A stretch of DNA of 64,000 nt from Chrysoporthe austroafricana. Lineage: Eukaryota > Ascomycota > Sordariomycetes > Diaporthales > Cryphonectriaceae. The stretch spans positions 53,093-117,092 of the forward strand of contig JYIP02000019.1 in NCBI GenBank assembly GCA_001051155.2. The letters run 5' to 3'. The stretch's first letter is position 1. Each line of letters opens with the position of its first letter. Positions 10,241 through 22,700 of this stretch are shown piece after piece. The notes under the pieces are model-generated. The model made no database searches and was not told the origin of the DNA. It was given only the letters and a program-made list of their open reading frames with translations. The translations under genes were made by a program, and so were the position numbers.

Positions 10241-12266
10241 ATGTACCGTCATATTGAAATCGTTTCATTTATTCTTGCATGGCTTGCTGCAGGAGGCCTT
10301 GCTCCGGACTCGCACGGTCAACATGTCTTCATGGGGCCACCATCGAAGCCAGCCGGCCAAAGGCAACCCAACATCATATTCTTCCTCACAGACGATCAGG
10401 ATCTCCACATGGACTCTCTGGATTACATGTCCTATCTTCAAGAGCACCTTATAGACAAAGGCACCTCATTCAAAAGACACTTTTGTACCACGGCAATCTG
10501 CTGCCCTTCCCGGTACGTCCGCGAAGCTATGTTTCCTAATGATCGCCTCGGGCAACGTCTACGGCCGTAGAGAGTTGGCATTAACAACGAATTATTTTCA
10601 GTGTATCACTCTGGACTGGAATGCTTGCTCACAATACTAATGTTACCGATGTCAACCCTCCATACGGTACGTGACTCACTCCTATTTGTGTATTTATAGA
10701 CAATATGTAGTTATATGATGGTAACTTATGTAATTGAACAGGAGGGTACCCAAAATTCCTTTCACAAGGATTGAATGAGAACTACCTGCCGATATGGCTA
10801 CAGAAAGCTGGCTATAACACGTACTACGCCGGAAAGCTCTTCAATGCACACACCATCAACAACTATAACAGTCCCTACGCAGCTGGCTGGACCCAGTCTG
10901 ATTTTTTACTGGATCCACACACGTACGACTACCTCAATGCTACCTACCAGCGAAACCAAGATGAACCAGTCAGTCACGAAGGACAGCATACTGTCGATGT
11001 GTTGACGACCAAGGCCTACGGAATGCTTGATGACGCTGTGAAAGATGATAAGCCGTTCTTTCTCGGCATCGCCCCGGTCGCTCCTCACAGCAACCTTCAC
11101 GTGAAGGATGGCAGAAGCGACTTAACTAACATCACGGATGGGATGCAGATCGAGGTCACGCCACCGATCCCAGCAGATCGTCACAAGCATCTCTTCAAAG
11201 ATGCTCAAGTCCCTCGCACCCCCAATTTCAACCCTGATCAGCCATCCGGTGCCAACTGGATAAGGCAGCGAGAGCAGCTCACAGAAGAGAATGTCGAGTT
11301 TAATGATCATTTCTACCGCGAGCGATTACGAGCTCTTCAGTCAGTAGACGAACTCATCGACGGTATCTTCGCCAGATTAGTGGATTACGACCTCCTAGAC
11401 CACACCTATGTTTTCTACACCACGGACAATGGGTATCATCTCAGTCAACATCGTTTGCAGCCTGGAAAGGAATGCAGTTTCGAAGAAGACATCAACGTTC
11501 CACTTATTATCCGTGGCCCGGGAGTTCCACAAGGTCAAGTCAGCGAGATTGTCACTACACATATTGATCTAGCTCCCACTATTATGAGCCTCGCCGGCGC
11601 CCCGTTAAGAGCGAGTTTCGACGGAGAAGCTGTCCCGCTGACCGAGCAAGGCCTGAAAGACGCCGAGACAACTCGCCACGAACACGTCACTGTCGAATTC
11701 TGGGGTATCGCTGTATTCGAAGGAGTCCGTGAATTCGTAGACAACATCCTCATTGTCAACAACACTTACAAGGCTGTTCGCGTCATCAGCGACTCGTACA
11801 ATTTGCTCTACACTGTCTGGTGCACAAACGAACACGAGCTTTACGACCTCACTGTGAGTTGACCTCGGTGTCCTGATCAATAATTGTCTCTGACGCTCAA
11901 ACCTGTCAGACTGATCCATACCAAATGCATAACCTCCTACACGAAGATGAGAGGGCACTCGCACCCTCTCAAATTCTCGGCGTACCAATCGGAAAAGTTG
12001 TCGACCGGCTGGACTCACTTTTATTTGTGCTCAAGTCATGCAAGGGTCAAACTTGTGTGAAGCCGTGGCACGCTCTCCATCTCCAAGGCAATGTTGAAAG
12101 TCTCAAGGATGCGCTCTCACCCAAATTTGATCAATTTTATATTCAGCAACGACACATTGAGTACGATCACTGCGCTATGGGGTATGTCATTGGTGCGGAA
12201 GGCCCTCAATTTGAGAAGGACGGTTTTGTCTATCGACAGGGCACACCATGGCACGAGTGGGTCTAA
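10241..12266 (+). CDS. Secreted arylsulfatase
   Basis: Exons 10241-10512, 10602-10666, 10742-11853 and 11910-12266 give 601 aa with consistent splice phases. An N-terminal signal peptide (about residues 1-27, hydrophobic FILAWLAAGGLA) points to secretion. The sulfatase core starts with NIIFFLTDDQD, whose Asp pair at 51-52 should bind calcium. The CCPSR signature at 87-91 carries the Cys converted to formylglycine, followed by SLWTGMLAHNTNVT. Later conserved parts are YNTYYAGK, PFFLGIAPVAPHSN, YTTDNGYHLSQHRL and VPLIIRGPGV. The family hydrolyses sulfate esters of phenols or sugars, so a sulfur-scavenging role is the likely reading. Intron 1 splits the signature motif between Arg91 and the next residue. 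A nearby MFS transporter on the same strand may act with it, but this is inference. Confidence 0.93.
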
Positions 12267-12967
12267 TTGGCATCTATTAATATCAAATCTTGTGTGTTCT
12301 TAGCCCTCGATTCCAAAACCGTTGGGTCGTACATCATGGCAACAAGTGACAAATTAAAGATCAACCAATGGACTATGTTTTAGCTGTGTTGCCTTGCACT
12401 CTGATTCCAGCTTTTTTTGGGGGGGAGGGGGGGGTGTTACCTACCTAGGTAGGTAGCAATCAATATTTAGTGAATAAACGCAAGTCGATCATGGTGTCAT
12501 ATGAACCCTGAAATGTTATGCTTGATCCCGCCGTATAACACTACCTTGCACTATTCCGTCTTCAAATCCACAAGCTGAAGAAAGATGATTATCGACTGAT
12601 CAACCTGCATCAACTGTGTGTGATTGGCCTCCGGTATGGCGCAATCGTTGCGCCGGCGATAATCGGCCACACTAGCAATTCTTCTGGAATCGATGACAGT
12701 AAGCTAAACATTTGACAGCCACTACGAGGACATTTCAGCTACGGGGCTACTTGCCTTAAAGCGTTAGAGCAGAGATACGAAGGAGACTCCGGTCTATAAC
12801 TTGGGTCTAGAAGCGTCGCCGAGCGAAATCTACGGAACTTCTCACGGCCTGAAACAGCAGTGCTAAGTCGTCAACCTTTCAAACCTCCGACCAGCACGAA
12901 GACTTTCTTCCACACCCAACAAGGCTGAAAAGATTCAGTTCAGTTCAAGCCCGGCATCTATCTCAGT
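12267..12967. other. Intergenic spacer
   Basis: The sulfatase 3' end and the MFS promoter. It contains a T/G homopolymer run at about 12412-12434, directly followed by the palindromic TACCTACCTAGGTAGGTAG at about 12439-12457. No gene is seen. Confidence 0.45.
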
Positions 12968-15203
12968 ATGGCTGGTGCAGCAATCGAGAGGATGAGTGAT
13001 AACCCCGATTGTGTTCCGGAAACTTCGGAGCGGTCTCCGTTAACAAAGAATTCCGACTCCGTCGTTACCTACGGAGTACATCCGCTCTTTTCAGACACGT
13101 GTGACGACAGCAGCGATGAGACTTCTCTGAGTTCAAGTGGCCAGGATGAAGAGACTCTCCTTACCTCATCAGCTGCTGTCGAGCCTGCGAAACCGGTCTT
13201 GAGCGTCAAGAACATATTGTGGATTGTCTTACCATTGCTTCTAGGTTAGTCTTTCTAAGGCTATTTCACTCAGCTACCCATCTCTAACAGACAGCATTTA
13301 GCGGTGTTCATTAGCAGTGCTGATGCATCGATTGTGATTGCAACTCATGCAATCATCTCCTCTGAGTTCATGGCACTTGAGTCTTCGAGCTGGTTATTCA
13401 CAGGCTTTATGCTCGCTTCAACCGTAACTCAAACGACCTTTGCCCAACTCAGCGAGATTTATGGACGCAAGCCGGTCATAATGATGGCTTACTTTATCTT
13501 CGGGCTTGGATGGTGGGTGTCCCACTGAGCTAATCTTGAAAATTATGAGGATCTTGCTAATTTCAATATGCGAGCACAGCCTCATCGCGTAAGTCAACAT
13601 CAAGAGGACGCAATATATGCAATCTTCTGACAAGAAATACACACAGCGGCGTTGCTGGCTCGATGGCGACAGTGATCCTAGGCCGGGTCCTCTCAGGAGC
13701 TGTTAGTGCAGGGACAAGCGTCCTGGTCTCTCTGGTCATTACGGATATCCTCCCCATGAGAGAGGTTGCCGCCTGGAGGTCATACGTGGGTGTGATAGGA
13801 GTGATTGGACGATGCATTGGCGGGCCTCTTGGAGGATGGCTTGCCGATATTATCGGCTGGCGCATGTAAGTACTTGCAGTCTCTCAATCAACACGTCGTA
13901 ATTACCTGTCGAGAGCAACACGTTGATCCGAAACCGTCACCAGGTCTTTCATTGCGCAAGCACCTTTGTTCCTGCTTGCTATCGCCCTCGCCTGGAATTC
14001 ATTGCCAAATACTCATCCGAACCAGCGAGTCGGCGATTTCAAAACCAGCAACCTTCGAAGAGTGGACTTTTTGGGCTCTTTGCTACTCGCAGCTTTCTTG
14101 ATCTTCCTCTTACTTCCATTGGAGCTCGGAGGGAGCAAGCTTGCATGGACAGATCCGAAAATATCCATCTCCTTCGCCGGCGCTGCGATCTCGCTCGGTC
14201 TGTTTATTGTAGCTGAGAAGTCTTGGGTTACCAACCCACTTCTGCCGCTCGACATATTCCGCAACCGACACACTGTCGCATCGCTCACCATAATGGCCCT
14301 GCAGTGCGCTGCACAGCTTGGGGTAAGGCTTTCAACGAGCGTAACCGCCATTTCTATATTGGCTAATAATTCTCTAGATGATGTTCTCTGTCCCACTGTA
14401 CTTCCAAGTAACTCAAATGATGAGTAATACCGCAGCCGGTAGTCGCCTGGTTCCCGCAGTTATTGGCAATGCCACTGGCGGCATCATGGCTGGATACTTC
14501 ATACGAAAGTAAGACGTATCACTTATATTCCTACTTACCTAGTCTGCGCTGACAAATGATCCAATTTACTTAGCACCGGCAAATACAGGTGGCTAATTTC
14601 CCTAGCCTCCCTAATGTCGGCAAGCTCTTATACACTACTTATACTGAGATGGCATGGCAACACCAGTTGGCTGGAGACACTATACATATTTCCAGCGTAA
14701 GTTACTATATTTCTGTGGACGTCAGGTGATACTTGTTGTAATAACTCGACTCACAGTGGTTTTGGAACGGGAGTGGCCTTTAGCGCTGTCTTCATCGCCG
14801 TACAAGTCTCTGTGGACAAGGCACATATTGCGCCGGCTGTCTCCGCCCTCTATCTGTCCAATGGCTTCGGTTGTGTCGTGGGTCTCGCGGCTACCAGCGC
14901 CGCAGCCCAAGCTGGCCTGAGAGCAACACTGGAGAGTCGCCTTGTGCACATGCATATTGATGCTGCTCTGCGGAGCGAGGTAAGTCTTACCTAAGCCATC
15001 AATGGTGCTTCCTTCTAAATATGACATAGATCATTGAAAAAGCCGCTGCGAGTGTCGAGTATGTCTACAAGGCCAAGGGAGACATCGCCAATGCTATCGT
15101 TGCCTCATACGTCGATGGGCTATGGTACAGTCACTTCGTATCATTATCGGCATCGTTGCTAGCTTTTGTATTATCAGCCTTGCTACGACAGTACAAGCTA
15201 TAG
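12968..15203 (+). CDS. MFS transporter, DHA2 / vacuolar basic amino acid-type
   Basis: Nine exons: 12968-13244, 13302-13512, 13580-13588, 13647-13865, 13944-14322, 14378-14508, 14574-14696, 14757-14979 and 15030-15203. They add to 1746 nt (581 aa) with every phase consistent. The hydrophilic N-terminus (about 80 aa) is followed by a membrane helix ending PLLLAVFISSADASIV. Then comes the MFS motif-A-like QLSEIYGRKPVIM, a helix rebuilt across the tiny exon (FGLGCLIAGVAGSM), LGRVLSGAVSAGTSV, GGPLGGWLADIIGWR, and the later helices typical of 14-TM drug and amino-acid transporters (FSVPLYFQVTQMMS, GYFIRKTGKYRWL). The protein should sit in the vacuolar or plasma membrane. The substrate is unknown. 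The 9-nt exon 3 restores both frame and the expected helix and is the striking part of the model. Confidence 0.88.
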
Positions 15204-15573
15204 AGAATCAGATTCGAGGTTGCTACGAAAGCTGCTATTCGCGCAATGCATGTATGAATTTAAAACACCGTTCTGACTAAGGTCGTTTCGGATAAGGCAT
15301 TTCTGTGTAATATCATATGAAAGACGGTTTATCACCCTACGGGAAGGAAATCACCGCACACTCGCCTCTTCAAGATGAGACAGAAGAATATGGGTAATTG
15401 GCCAAGTACTATGTACAGGTACCTAGATATCCCTGGAGGAGCAACCTTTCACCATGATCGAGCTGTCTACTAGGTAAGCAGATCCTCGCACACCGGCTTT
15501 GCACAGCGGAGAGAGGTGCCACTCATTCACCGTTCTCTCAAACCATACACTTCCATCATGATCGAAGGCTAGT
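15204..15573. other. Short convergent intergenic region
   Basis: Lies between the ends of the MFS gene and the secreted-protein gene, which converge. No gene is seen. A GGTACCTAGATA motif is at about 15418-15429. Confidence 0.4.
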
Positions 15574-16206
15574 TTAGTTGCCGTTCTTGCCGTTTTTGTT
15601 GGCGTTGGCATTGGCATTGGCATTGGCGTTGGCGTTGTTCGCATTGGCGTTGTTGGCGTTGGCGTTGGCGTTGGCGTTGGCATTGTTAGCGTTAGCGTTG
15701 GCGTTGTTGTTGGCGGCGCCAGCTCCGCTGACATCGAGGCCAGCACCGGTCAAGACATCGATTTCGTTTTGATCGCCGGACGCCTGAATCGCTTGAACGG
15801 CACTATCGAACGCTTGACCTGACGTTGCGGCACCAGCTATAGAGAATGAAGGTTAGTTTGCTGCAAACTCGGATCGGATTAAGTGCACAAGACAAAATCA
15901 ATAGGTACAGCGCATACCATCACCGTTGTCAGCGAGGAGGATAGCAGCCTCAGCCTCGTCAGCAGCCTTAACACCCTATAATGCAGCGTGTTAGTCACAT
16001 CTCTCGTAATTTCTTGAAAGATGTTAGGTACGAGAACATACAGTCGAGCCATCGTTGGCAGCAGCATTCACGTTGTTGTTGACCTGCTGGCTTGCCGCAG
16101 TGCTGGCATCAGCAGCATCCTGCTGGGCGTTCAGTTGACCGGTGCCAGCAGGCGCGCCAACAGCGAGGCCGACCAGGAGGACGATAGTGGCAAGGGTGAA
16201 CTTCAT
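15574..16206 (-). CDS. Small secreted protein with Asn-Ala repeat tail
   Basis: Three exons (16042-16206, 15918-15975, 15574-15836) encode 161 aa in consistent phase. The first 18 residues form a classic signal peptide (MKFTLATIVLLVGLAVGA). The middle part is Ala/Gln/Asp/Asn-rich and has no cysteine. From about residue 116 the chain becomes an irregular run of Asn-Ala dipeptides (about 40 residues, with extra Asn insertions) and ends in KNGKNGN. The repeat is coded with mixed GCC/GCG/GCT and AAC/AAT codons, so it is older than a fresh slippage tract. I know no catalytic family with this form. A cell-wall-associated or effector-like secreted protein is possible. The start is the first ATG of the signal peptide; upstream in-frame sequence is not plausible. 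A TATATAAG box lies about 215 bp upstream. Confidence 0.75.
15595..15713. repeat. Hexanucleotide-like GCATTG/GCGTTG repeat coding Asn-Ala
   Basis: An imperfect tandem array of 6-bp units, GTTGGC or ATTGGC on the plus strand, coding Asn-Ala on the minus strand. It forms the tail of the secreted protein above. Confidence 0.8.
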
Positions 16207-16420
16207 GTTGATTATTAAATTAAAAAAGAGTCTCCGGGACGCTAGCGATTGAAGTGAACGGAATGAGCACGGCTGTGTCACGGCTTCTGTTAGTATTGCA
16301 TTCGATAAACAGGAGGCCAACATCAAGGCGGCGATGTGTTTCTCACCTCTGTAATGAACGATATAAATTCGGTTGGATATAAAGGGTAAAAGTCACGAAT
16401 GACGGGAAAACCATGGCTTC

Positions 16421-16429
16421 CTTATATAT
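16421..16429 (-). promoter_or_regulatory. Candidate TATA box of the Asn-Ala protein gene
   Basis: The minus strand reads TATATAAG about 215 bp before the ATG at 16206. A weaker TTTATATC-type site lies closer, at about 16360-16385. Spacing suits a fungal promoter with a leader of 100-180 nt. Not proven. Confidence 0.3.
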
Positions 16430-18055
16430 GACGCGGTTGTGCCCGATGCCAGAACTCTTCGTGTCTTCACGCTTGAGATTAGCACGGGTTGTCTCGTCAG
16501 CCTTGTATGATCGACCACGCGCAGATCAAGCGACCCCATGAAGGTGTGCAAGCGGCTCTGACGGGCGGATAAAGCTGGATCATATTGTTCCGGGTGCCAT
16601 CGCCCCTGCTTGAGTCAGAGTCTAGTTCGACGGGACAGAAGGAGTCTGCTCTGCCAATGCGACTGCAACGCTCAGCATCTACGATCTAAGTTATGCTTCA
16701 TAAGACGAACGAATGCTGCCAAGAAGGCCAAGAAAGATCTACCAAACGGTCATGATCTTCGCGTGTTCATCTAGTATCATCAGTTGATCTCAGAATGCTA
16801 CAATATTTCCCTGATATCTCCACATAATTTGGACGAATGCTCATATGAGGGTCGAGGGTCTTTGAGATTCAGATGAGGACATTGGGCGGTCTCGGGATTC
16901 GGGTAGTAATACTCAAGCGCTGCCATGTTTGATCGGCGGCGTCAGGATGACAGGGCCAGTCATGCGCCGGCAACATTGTCCCGAACAGTAGGCGCTAAGG
17001 TTACAGGATCTTTGTTTGAGCCGCCAAATGAACCGCTACGCATTACATAACCTTTTGTACCCTGGTTCGACGGTCAAACCTGGCATCGGGTCGGTGAGTT
17101 GAGGCTCGTAACTGTTTCAGTTTTTCGTCCACCGGTCCCATCTCCATACCACTGCCCGACTGGCGAGTGAAGGAGGGACAATCCGAACCGGTAGACCGTG
17201 TTCTCGAGTTTCCGCGCTAGTCACACCGGCACCATCATACATATAGATGTCTGCCGGTGACGGCTAGAGCTATCTAGCGTTAAGATGGTTAGGACTGCGA
17301 ACTGCATGCCTTCGATGAGGGTCTATCCTCGATCGCCTGAGTCGATATCTGTCCCCAAATCTAATGCCAACGATCAAGGACACCGTTCTTCCCCCGTCGT
17401 CATAAATGCCTCAGCATTCATTGTACGCTTTGGCTGAGATTATCACGCTCGAAACACCAGTCCCTTGGAGTGCAAATAGTCCAAGGAGCGGCGGGAGGGA
17501 AGGATGGCGGTGCTTAGACTTTTGAGGGAGTTTTCGATATAGCAATTATCGTAATTGCTATTGGGTAGCTTTTACCATATCGCCTCCAGTCGTTTCCCGC
17601 CCGCCATGATAGCCTTTCCCGCCTCTCCAGACAGACAGCGTGAAAATACTGGGGCTATGAGGCGCTCATTCATGGCAGTAATCCATCAAGCCGGCGGGAA
17701 ATTTGCACTGGTGGCAAATCACCAGCCAGCTCTTACTCAGTTCATATATTCAATTGCGATTGGTCACAGATACCATTGCGCAAAGCATAGCATTTTCTCA
17801 ACACATTCTCGTAGTTCCAAAATTATGAAGGCCGTCAATTCAATTCAAATGCATTGAGCGAGGCTGGAAGGTGCTGTGAGACCCATGCCAGTGGATATCA
17901 AGATCGCAAATCAAAATATAGACACACTACAAATCGCCGGGTATTATTTATGCTCCCCAAATTCTGAAACCATTGATCCGCCGCGGCTTCAATGTGTGCT
18001 CATCTCGAACCATGCCTGGCATCAGCGCGCCCCTACGGGACATCTCATACCCTGG
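16430..18055. other. Gene-free intergenic region
   Basis: About 1.6 kb of mixed composition. Only short random ORFs are present. I see no domain, repeat or RNA gene. Confidence 0.45.
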
Positions 18056-19711
18056 TCACCCCTCTGTCGTTGTGACAGTCACTTGACGTTTCACCTCGAT
18101 TCCCGTCATCGATACGTCCGCCTTATGTGATGGTGAGAAAGATGTCCTGTTGCCGGCGACAACATGCGCAGTTACACCCATCCCGGCCCTGCCCAAGCCC
18201 AGCACTTCTTGCGTCTTGTCATCTTGCTTCGGTCTTGGTTGGAGCTGCTGCAATTGGAAGCCATCTTCCTCGGTGCCGTTTATAAATGTCGTCACTGAAT
18301 TTCGCGACAATACTGTATCGCTTCTTTTGAGACCGCCTCCGTAAGAATGGCTCGGAGGCATCGGCTCGCCCATGGCCAGCTCGATCTCATTGTCCTTCAG
18401 TCTGCTGTAGGTCTTGTTCATCGTCGAGAGTGTGTGAATGCTATTGCGGGTGTTTCGAGTCTGCTGACCACTTGCACCTTTGGCGTCGACTCCATGGACG
18501 GACGTGTTGTTGCCATACTGATTCTTCCCGTAACCTCGTTGCCGGGTACGTCGGTTTGAGCTAGTCATCCATGATGGCTTGATCCTTGCCATTAATGGTC
18601 GGAGTGTTGGTAAACAAGCACACGTGATACCGCAGGCTGCTTCGGCGATGGACCAGCATGACGTAGGAACGTTGTCGAACGTGAAGTCGGAGCCTTGCTT
18701 CAGGTAGGCCAGGCGGATAAGAGAAATAGCACAGGTACTACATGTAACATGGACATGGTCAGCTTAAAGCTCGCAACAGGAAGATATAGCGGCTGAGGAG
18801 GTGCAAGAGCAAGACCATCCTGAACCGCGAAGGAATCCGAGTCCCAACAATACGTACAAGAAACCCAAGCTGAAAATTCCCATGATGAAGTACTTCTGCT
18901 TCTTGTGCAGTTGCAGCCTTCCCAGAACTGGTAGTGGAATAACGAAGATGGCGAGGTCGGTTATGATATTGCCAGCCGCATTGATGTACCAGAACGGCAG
19001 GTCAGGCATACAGTAACCTGGGAGGTCCGCCTCCCAGTACTTCTGCACGGGATGGCAAGAGAATATCGTGGTTAGAAGCTGCGTCAGAGACCACAGCATA
19101 ATAATGGAACCGAGTATCCATATAACTTTCTTCATCTTGTGAACTGATAACACGCGGTAATACTGAATCATGAAGGTGAGTTTGGTGAGAGTCAGAGTAA
19201 TGTTGTAGAACACGATCGAAAAGAAGAAATTCTGCCAGGTGGTTAGCTCCTACGACCCAATAGCGAGTATAAGTTTATCTTGAAGAGGTGCAACTCACTC
19301 TGAGGTACAACGGTATATCAGACGCAGCAAGTGTTGCCGTATGCCTTCCAAGACCAAAAGGTATAGCTGGCGCAAGTCAGCTCTCCGTCTCGCAGACCTC
19401 ATGAGGCTGACGTGTGATAATTAGACCTACTTGACAGGATGACTGCACCATCGACCAAAGCGGCGATCTATCGTCAGTGTAAGCTGGAAATCCAGGTGGA
19501 CCGATCGGCGGTATTAAGGTCAACCAACCAGAGTCACAATCACGCAGTAATCATCCCAACCGAGCTGCTTGATCAAGACGATCCTCGTGAATATGCGGAG
19601 ACCAACGATCACAGTTGTAAGAGACAAAAGGAGGATAACGACGAGGAGAGTAATCCAGGCAATATTCTCGTTAGCTACACTGCGAGCTATTGCCATGGAG
19701 GTCGAATCCAT
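18056..19711 (-). CDS. Fungal rhodopsin-domain (SAT4/PTH11-like) integral membrane protein
   Basis: Five exons (19529-19711, 19431-19467, 19299-19366, 18858-19231, 18056-18737) give 447 aa with consistent phases. The fold is the seven-helix fungal rhodopsin domain common in PTH11-type receptors. In order: helix 1 IAWITLLVVILLLS with the family motif GLRIFTRI, LGWDDYCVIVTL, an exon 2/3 helix leading to FGLGRHTATL, FYNITLTLTKLTFMIQYYRV, the Cys-containing FSCHPVQKYWE and DLPGYCMPDLPFWYINAAGNIITDL, PLPVLGRLQLHKKQK, and CGITCACLPTLRPL in the last helix. A soluble tail of about 170 aa, rich in Ser, Thr and Asn, follows and is likely cytoplasmic. No CFEM domain precedes the helices. The family is often linked to surface or host sensing, but the ligand is unknown. 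An upstream in-frame ATG at 19789 could add 26 residues; I prefer 19711. Confidence 0.87.
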
Positions 19712-22700
19712 GGTGAAATCAGTGAGACCAGCCCGACCTAGCAGGACCGGCCTGGAGAGTGAAGTGACGAAACCGGGATGGGAGGTCAAGCTTATAACGC
19801 CCAGGCAGGATATTAAAAGGCAATGTCGACGACAGGAGAAGGCTGTGAATTGAAGGAGATGGTTTCACCCGGAAACCCACACGTGAGACGACCGAATCCC
19901 GAGTCGCTGTGCAGCCATATCCTAGTACTGTGTGGTAGTAGCTGCGGTGGACCAATGGAAATGACACGCGTACTGGGATGAAAGAGATACAATGGGAGGA
20001 AACACAAGTTGCGAACCAAAGTTGCTATATTATCAAGTGCGTAGGAAAAGGAGATGCCCACGTTTCTGGCACAGCTCGGCCCACTATTAGAAATTCTCTA
20101 CCATCTACACGCAATTGAAGGTTCCTACGTGTCTTGCTTGACTCTCGCACGCATCTGCACTGTCGACTGTGGCTGAACTACGCCGAGGGCGAATTGCAAC
20201 GCAAGTCATGACATGCAGACCCCCCACCCCCGGCCAGGCGGTGTCTGGAGTCTATGGCCTAGACCCTTTTCTATATATAGATTACATGCCAGCCGCAGGC
20301 AAAGAATATTGTCAGGTCTGATAATATTTGTCGTGAATACGTGTCTACTTAGGCAGGCAGGGGGGAACCTTGGAAGTGCGAAGAAGTGCTATGTATGAGG
20401 TTTTGAGGTGATTATGCCTGTCAACGACTTGCAAAACAGGGACCAGGACCCCAGGGGTAATCAGCTAAGACGACGACGGCCCAACCCCTTTATTGGACTT
20501 CGGCCTTACCTGGACAGATTCTTGAACGGACGTCTTCCCCGTCCGAAGGTCGCATGACAGGTTGAGATGTGCGTATACAGCAAGCAGACAAGGAACGAAG
20601 ACGAATAGCAAGTCATGGCAATGGCTGTGAGCCCCATACTCGGGAGTAGCACTACGCAAAAAGGTAAAAGAGCCGGTCGCTGCCGGTCTCACATATCGTT
20701 TGCCGAGTTCCGTGAGCCCCACATCGGACAGCACCCTAGCATTTTCTAAAGAGTCCCCATCATCAGACGATGTTATCATACACATATGAGAAGCACGACT
20801 AGATGATCTTGGGATGATGGCTCCACGGCCTCGGAAAGCCAAGCAGTGATGGCGAGGGTCAATCCTTTCTCCTAGTGTCCAGACATCTCAGAACACCAAT
20901 TGAGCAGGCCCAAACGAGACTCGACTTGTGTATCGCTTTCTGTGCGAGAATTAGACCGTACTGGCTGGTTTTAGCGGCGGGAATGGTGGAGACATTGGGC
21001 ACATCTCGGCGGGATTTAAACCTTATCTTGTGGTTCGACGATCTCGTATGAGATTGACCTTCTTCCGAGTTGCTGGTCCGCAGTCATGAGTTTCACAGAA
21101 CACGGGGTACATATATTTTGCAACTTCAATTATTTGTACCTAGGATACAGTCATCATTGCAGTCTAACTTGTTACTTTTCGCACTTCGTGGGCACATGTA
21201 AGTGTCTTACGCGGTTCGAGCTCTTGCAACCCCAAGCCCTGGACTTTCATTACGTCCCCGACAAGGCACATTGCATAGGAGGTGGGTCAATGCCATAGTA
21301 AATCGTCTTCTCTAAGTAATCATCAGTTTCGTAGCCCTGCTCACATCCTCATACCCGAAGTATTGGAGCATGATTTTTGATTGCCTCGCTATTAGTGCGT
21401 AGAATTTGTAAAAACCTCTGCTCAGGCAAAGATTATTTAATTGCATTTCAGCTACTCTTGGAAGTCAAAAGTTGACAGGAAATCCCATTATGTCACCCTT
21501 TGTTTCCTGGCTGATCTTGTGATTTATTTGCTTCGTTCTCGTGTCTTATTTCTATTCTAGGCGCTATTAGCCCATTGTATAGAGGACTTCGGTTGAGATA
21601 TTCTCTTCTCAACGCCTATGAATAATACTAAAAAATCGTGACAAGACCATCACTCTAACACTGCTGGGGATTCTGAGGGATCATCACCAGGGAAGTGGGT
21701 GGGCCTCTGCGGATCATGCAAAACATCAACAATGACTCGCGACGCATCTACAACTCGTTACAAACTGACTGGAAGAGCCGAGGCTGCCAATCGTGAGCCC
21801 CAAAGGTCGAGATGCGTGGGCCTTGATGATCTGTCTTCTCATACCTACTAAATCACACGACCAATAATGGGCCAGTGGCGGCCTGAGAAGGTCCCGGGCC
21901 TGGCCATCGGTGGCTCCCATAGGCTGTACTAGCTTGCGACGTCCCCGTATCATTCCAATTCTCATCCGAGGACGGCCATGTGTGTTACTCCGGCCTGCCG
22001 ACAGTTGGATAGAGTTTGCAAGCGGGTAGGTTCTCTTCCCCAAAGAATCCCATATCTCCGAGCTGATGCGAAGCATGACACGCTCTGGTGGCGCAGCCCT
22101 GGTAGATCCGGGCGCTGCAGGTCTTTGCTCCCGAACCAGTATTACTATACTAGACCTAAAAGCAATATATATCGGCGGCCGGTAACCCACTCTGAAGGAT
22201 CGTCGGAAATTCGGTTTTAGGATTAACACAATATATATCACGCAAGGTTCCCAGCGCGCGCTGCAAAGTTTCGTCAAACGAGCGCAACTAGTCTGACTGG
22301 GTACCCAGGTGGTCTGCTCCGTCAGTAAACAATTAATTATCCACTGCCCCACGAGTGGCGGAAAGGAGATCGGGCTGAATAGTAGGGCTGGTGTGTGGCT
22401 GGGTACTGTCTGGTGGATCTATTGATTTCCGGGACTTGTCCCGAGGTTCCGGCCAAGATGATTCAAAGACACGAATCATCTCTGCTAAAACTCCAGCGTT
22501 AGCATGATTGCGTAGTCAATAATCAGATATGCGGCTCTACCGTAAATATCCCCACACGAGCCGCTCACGGTTTTGTTGACTGCCGCTGCTTATGCAGAGG
22601 CTCTCACAATCTTTTCAGCCAGATTTCTCGTCACCAGAGTACTTAACAAGCATGGACAAGATGTGAGTGGTGTAGCGCGAAAGTTTTCCAGACAAAGTTT

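Noticed and set aside
21726..22352. 208-aa minus-strand ORF
   Set aside because: Random composition, no motif, no splice-joined extension.
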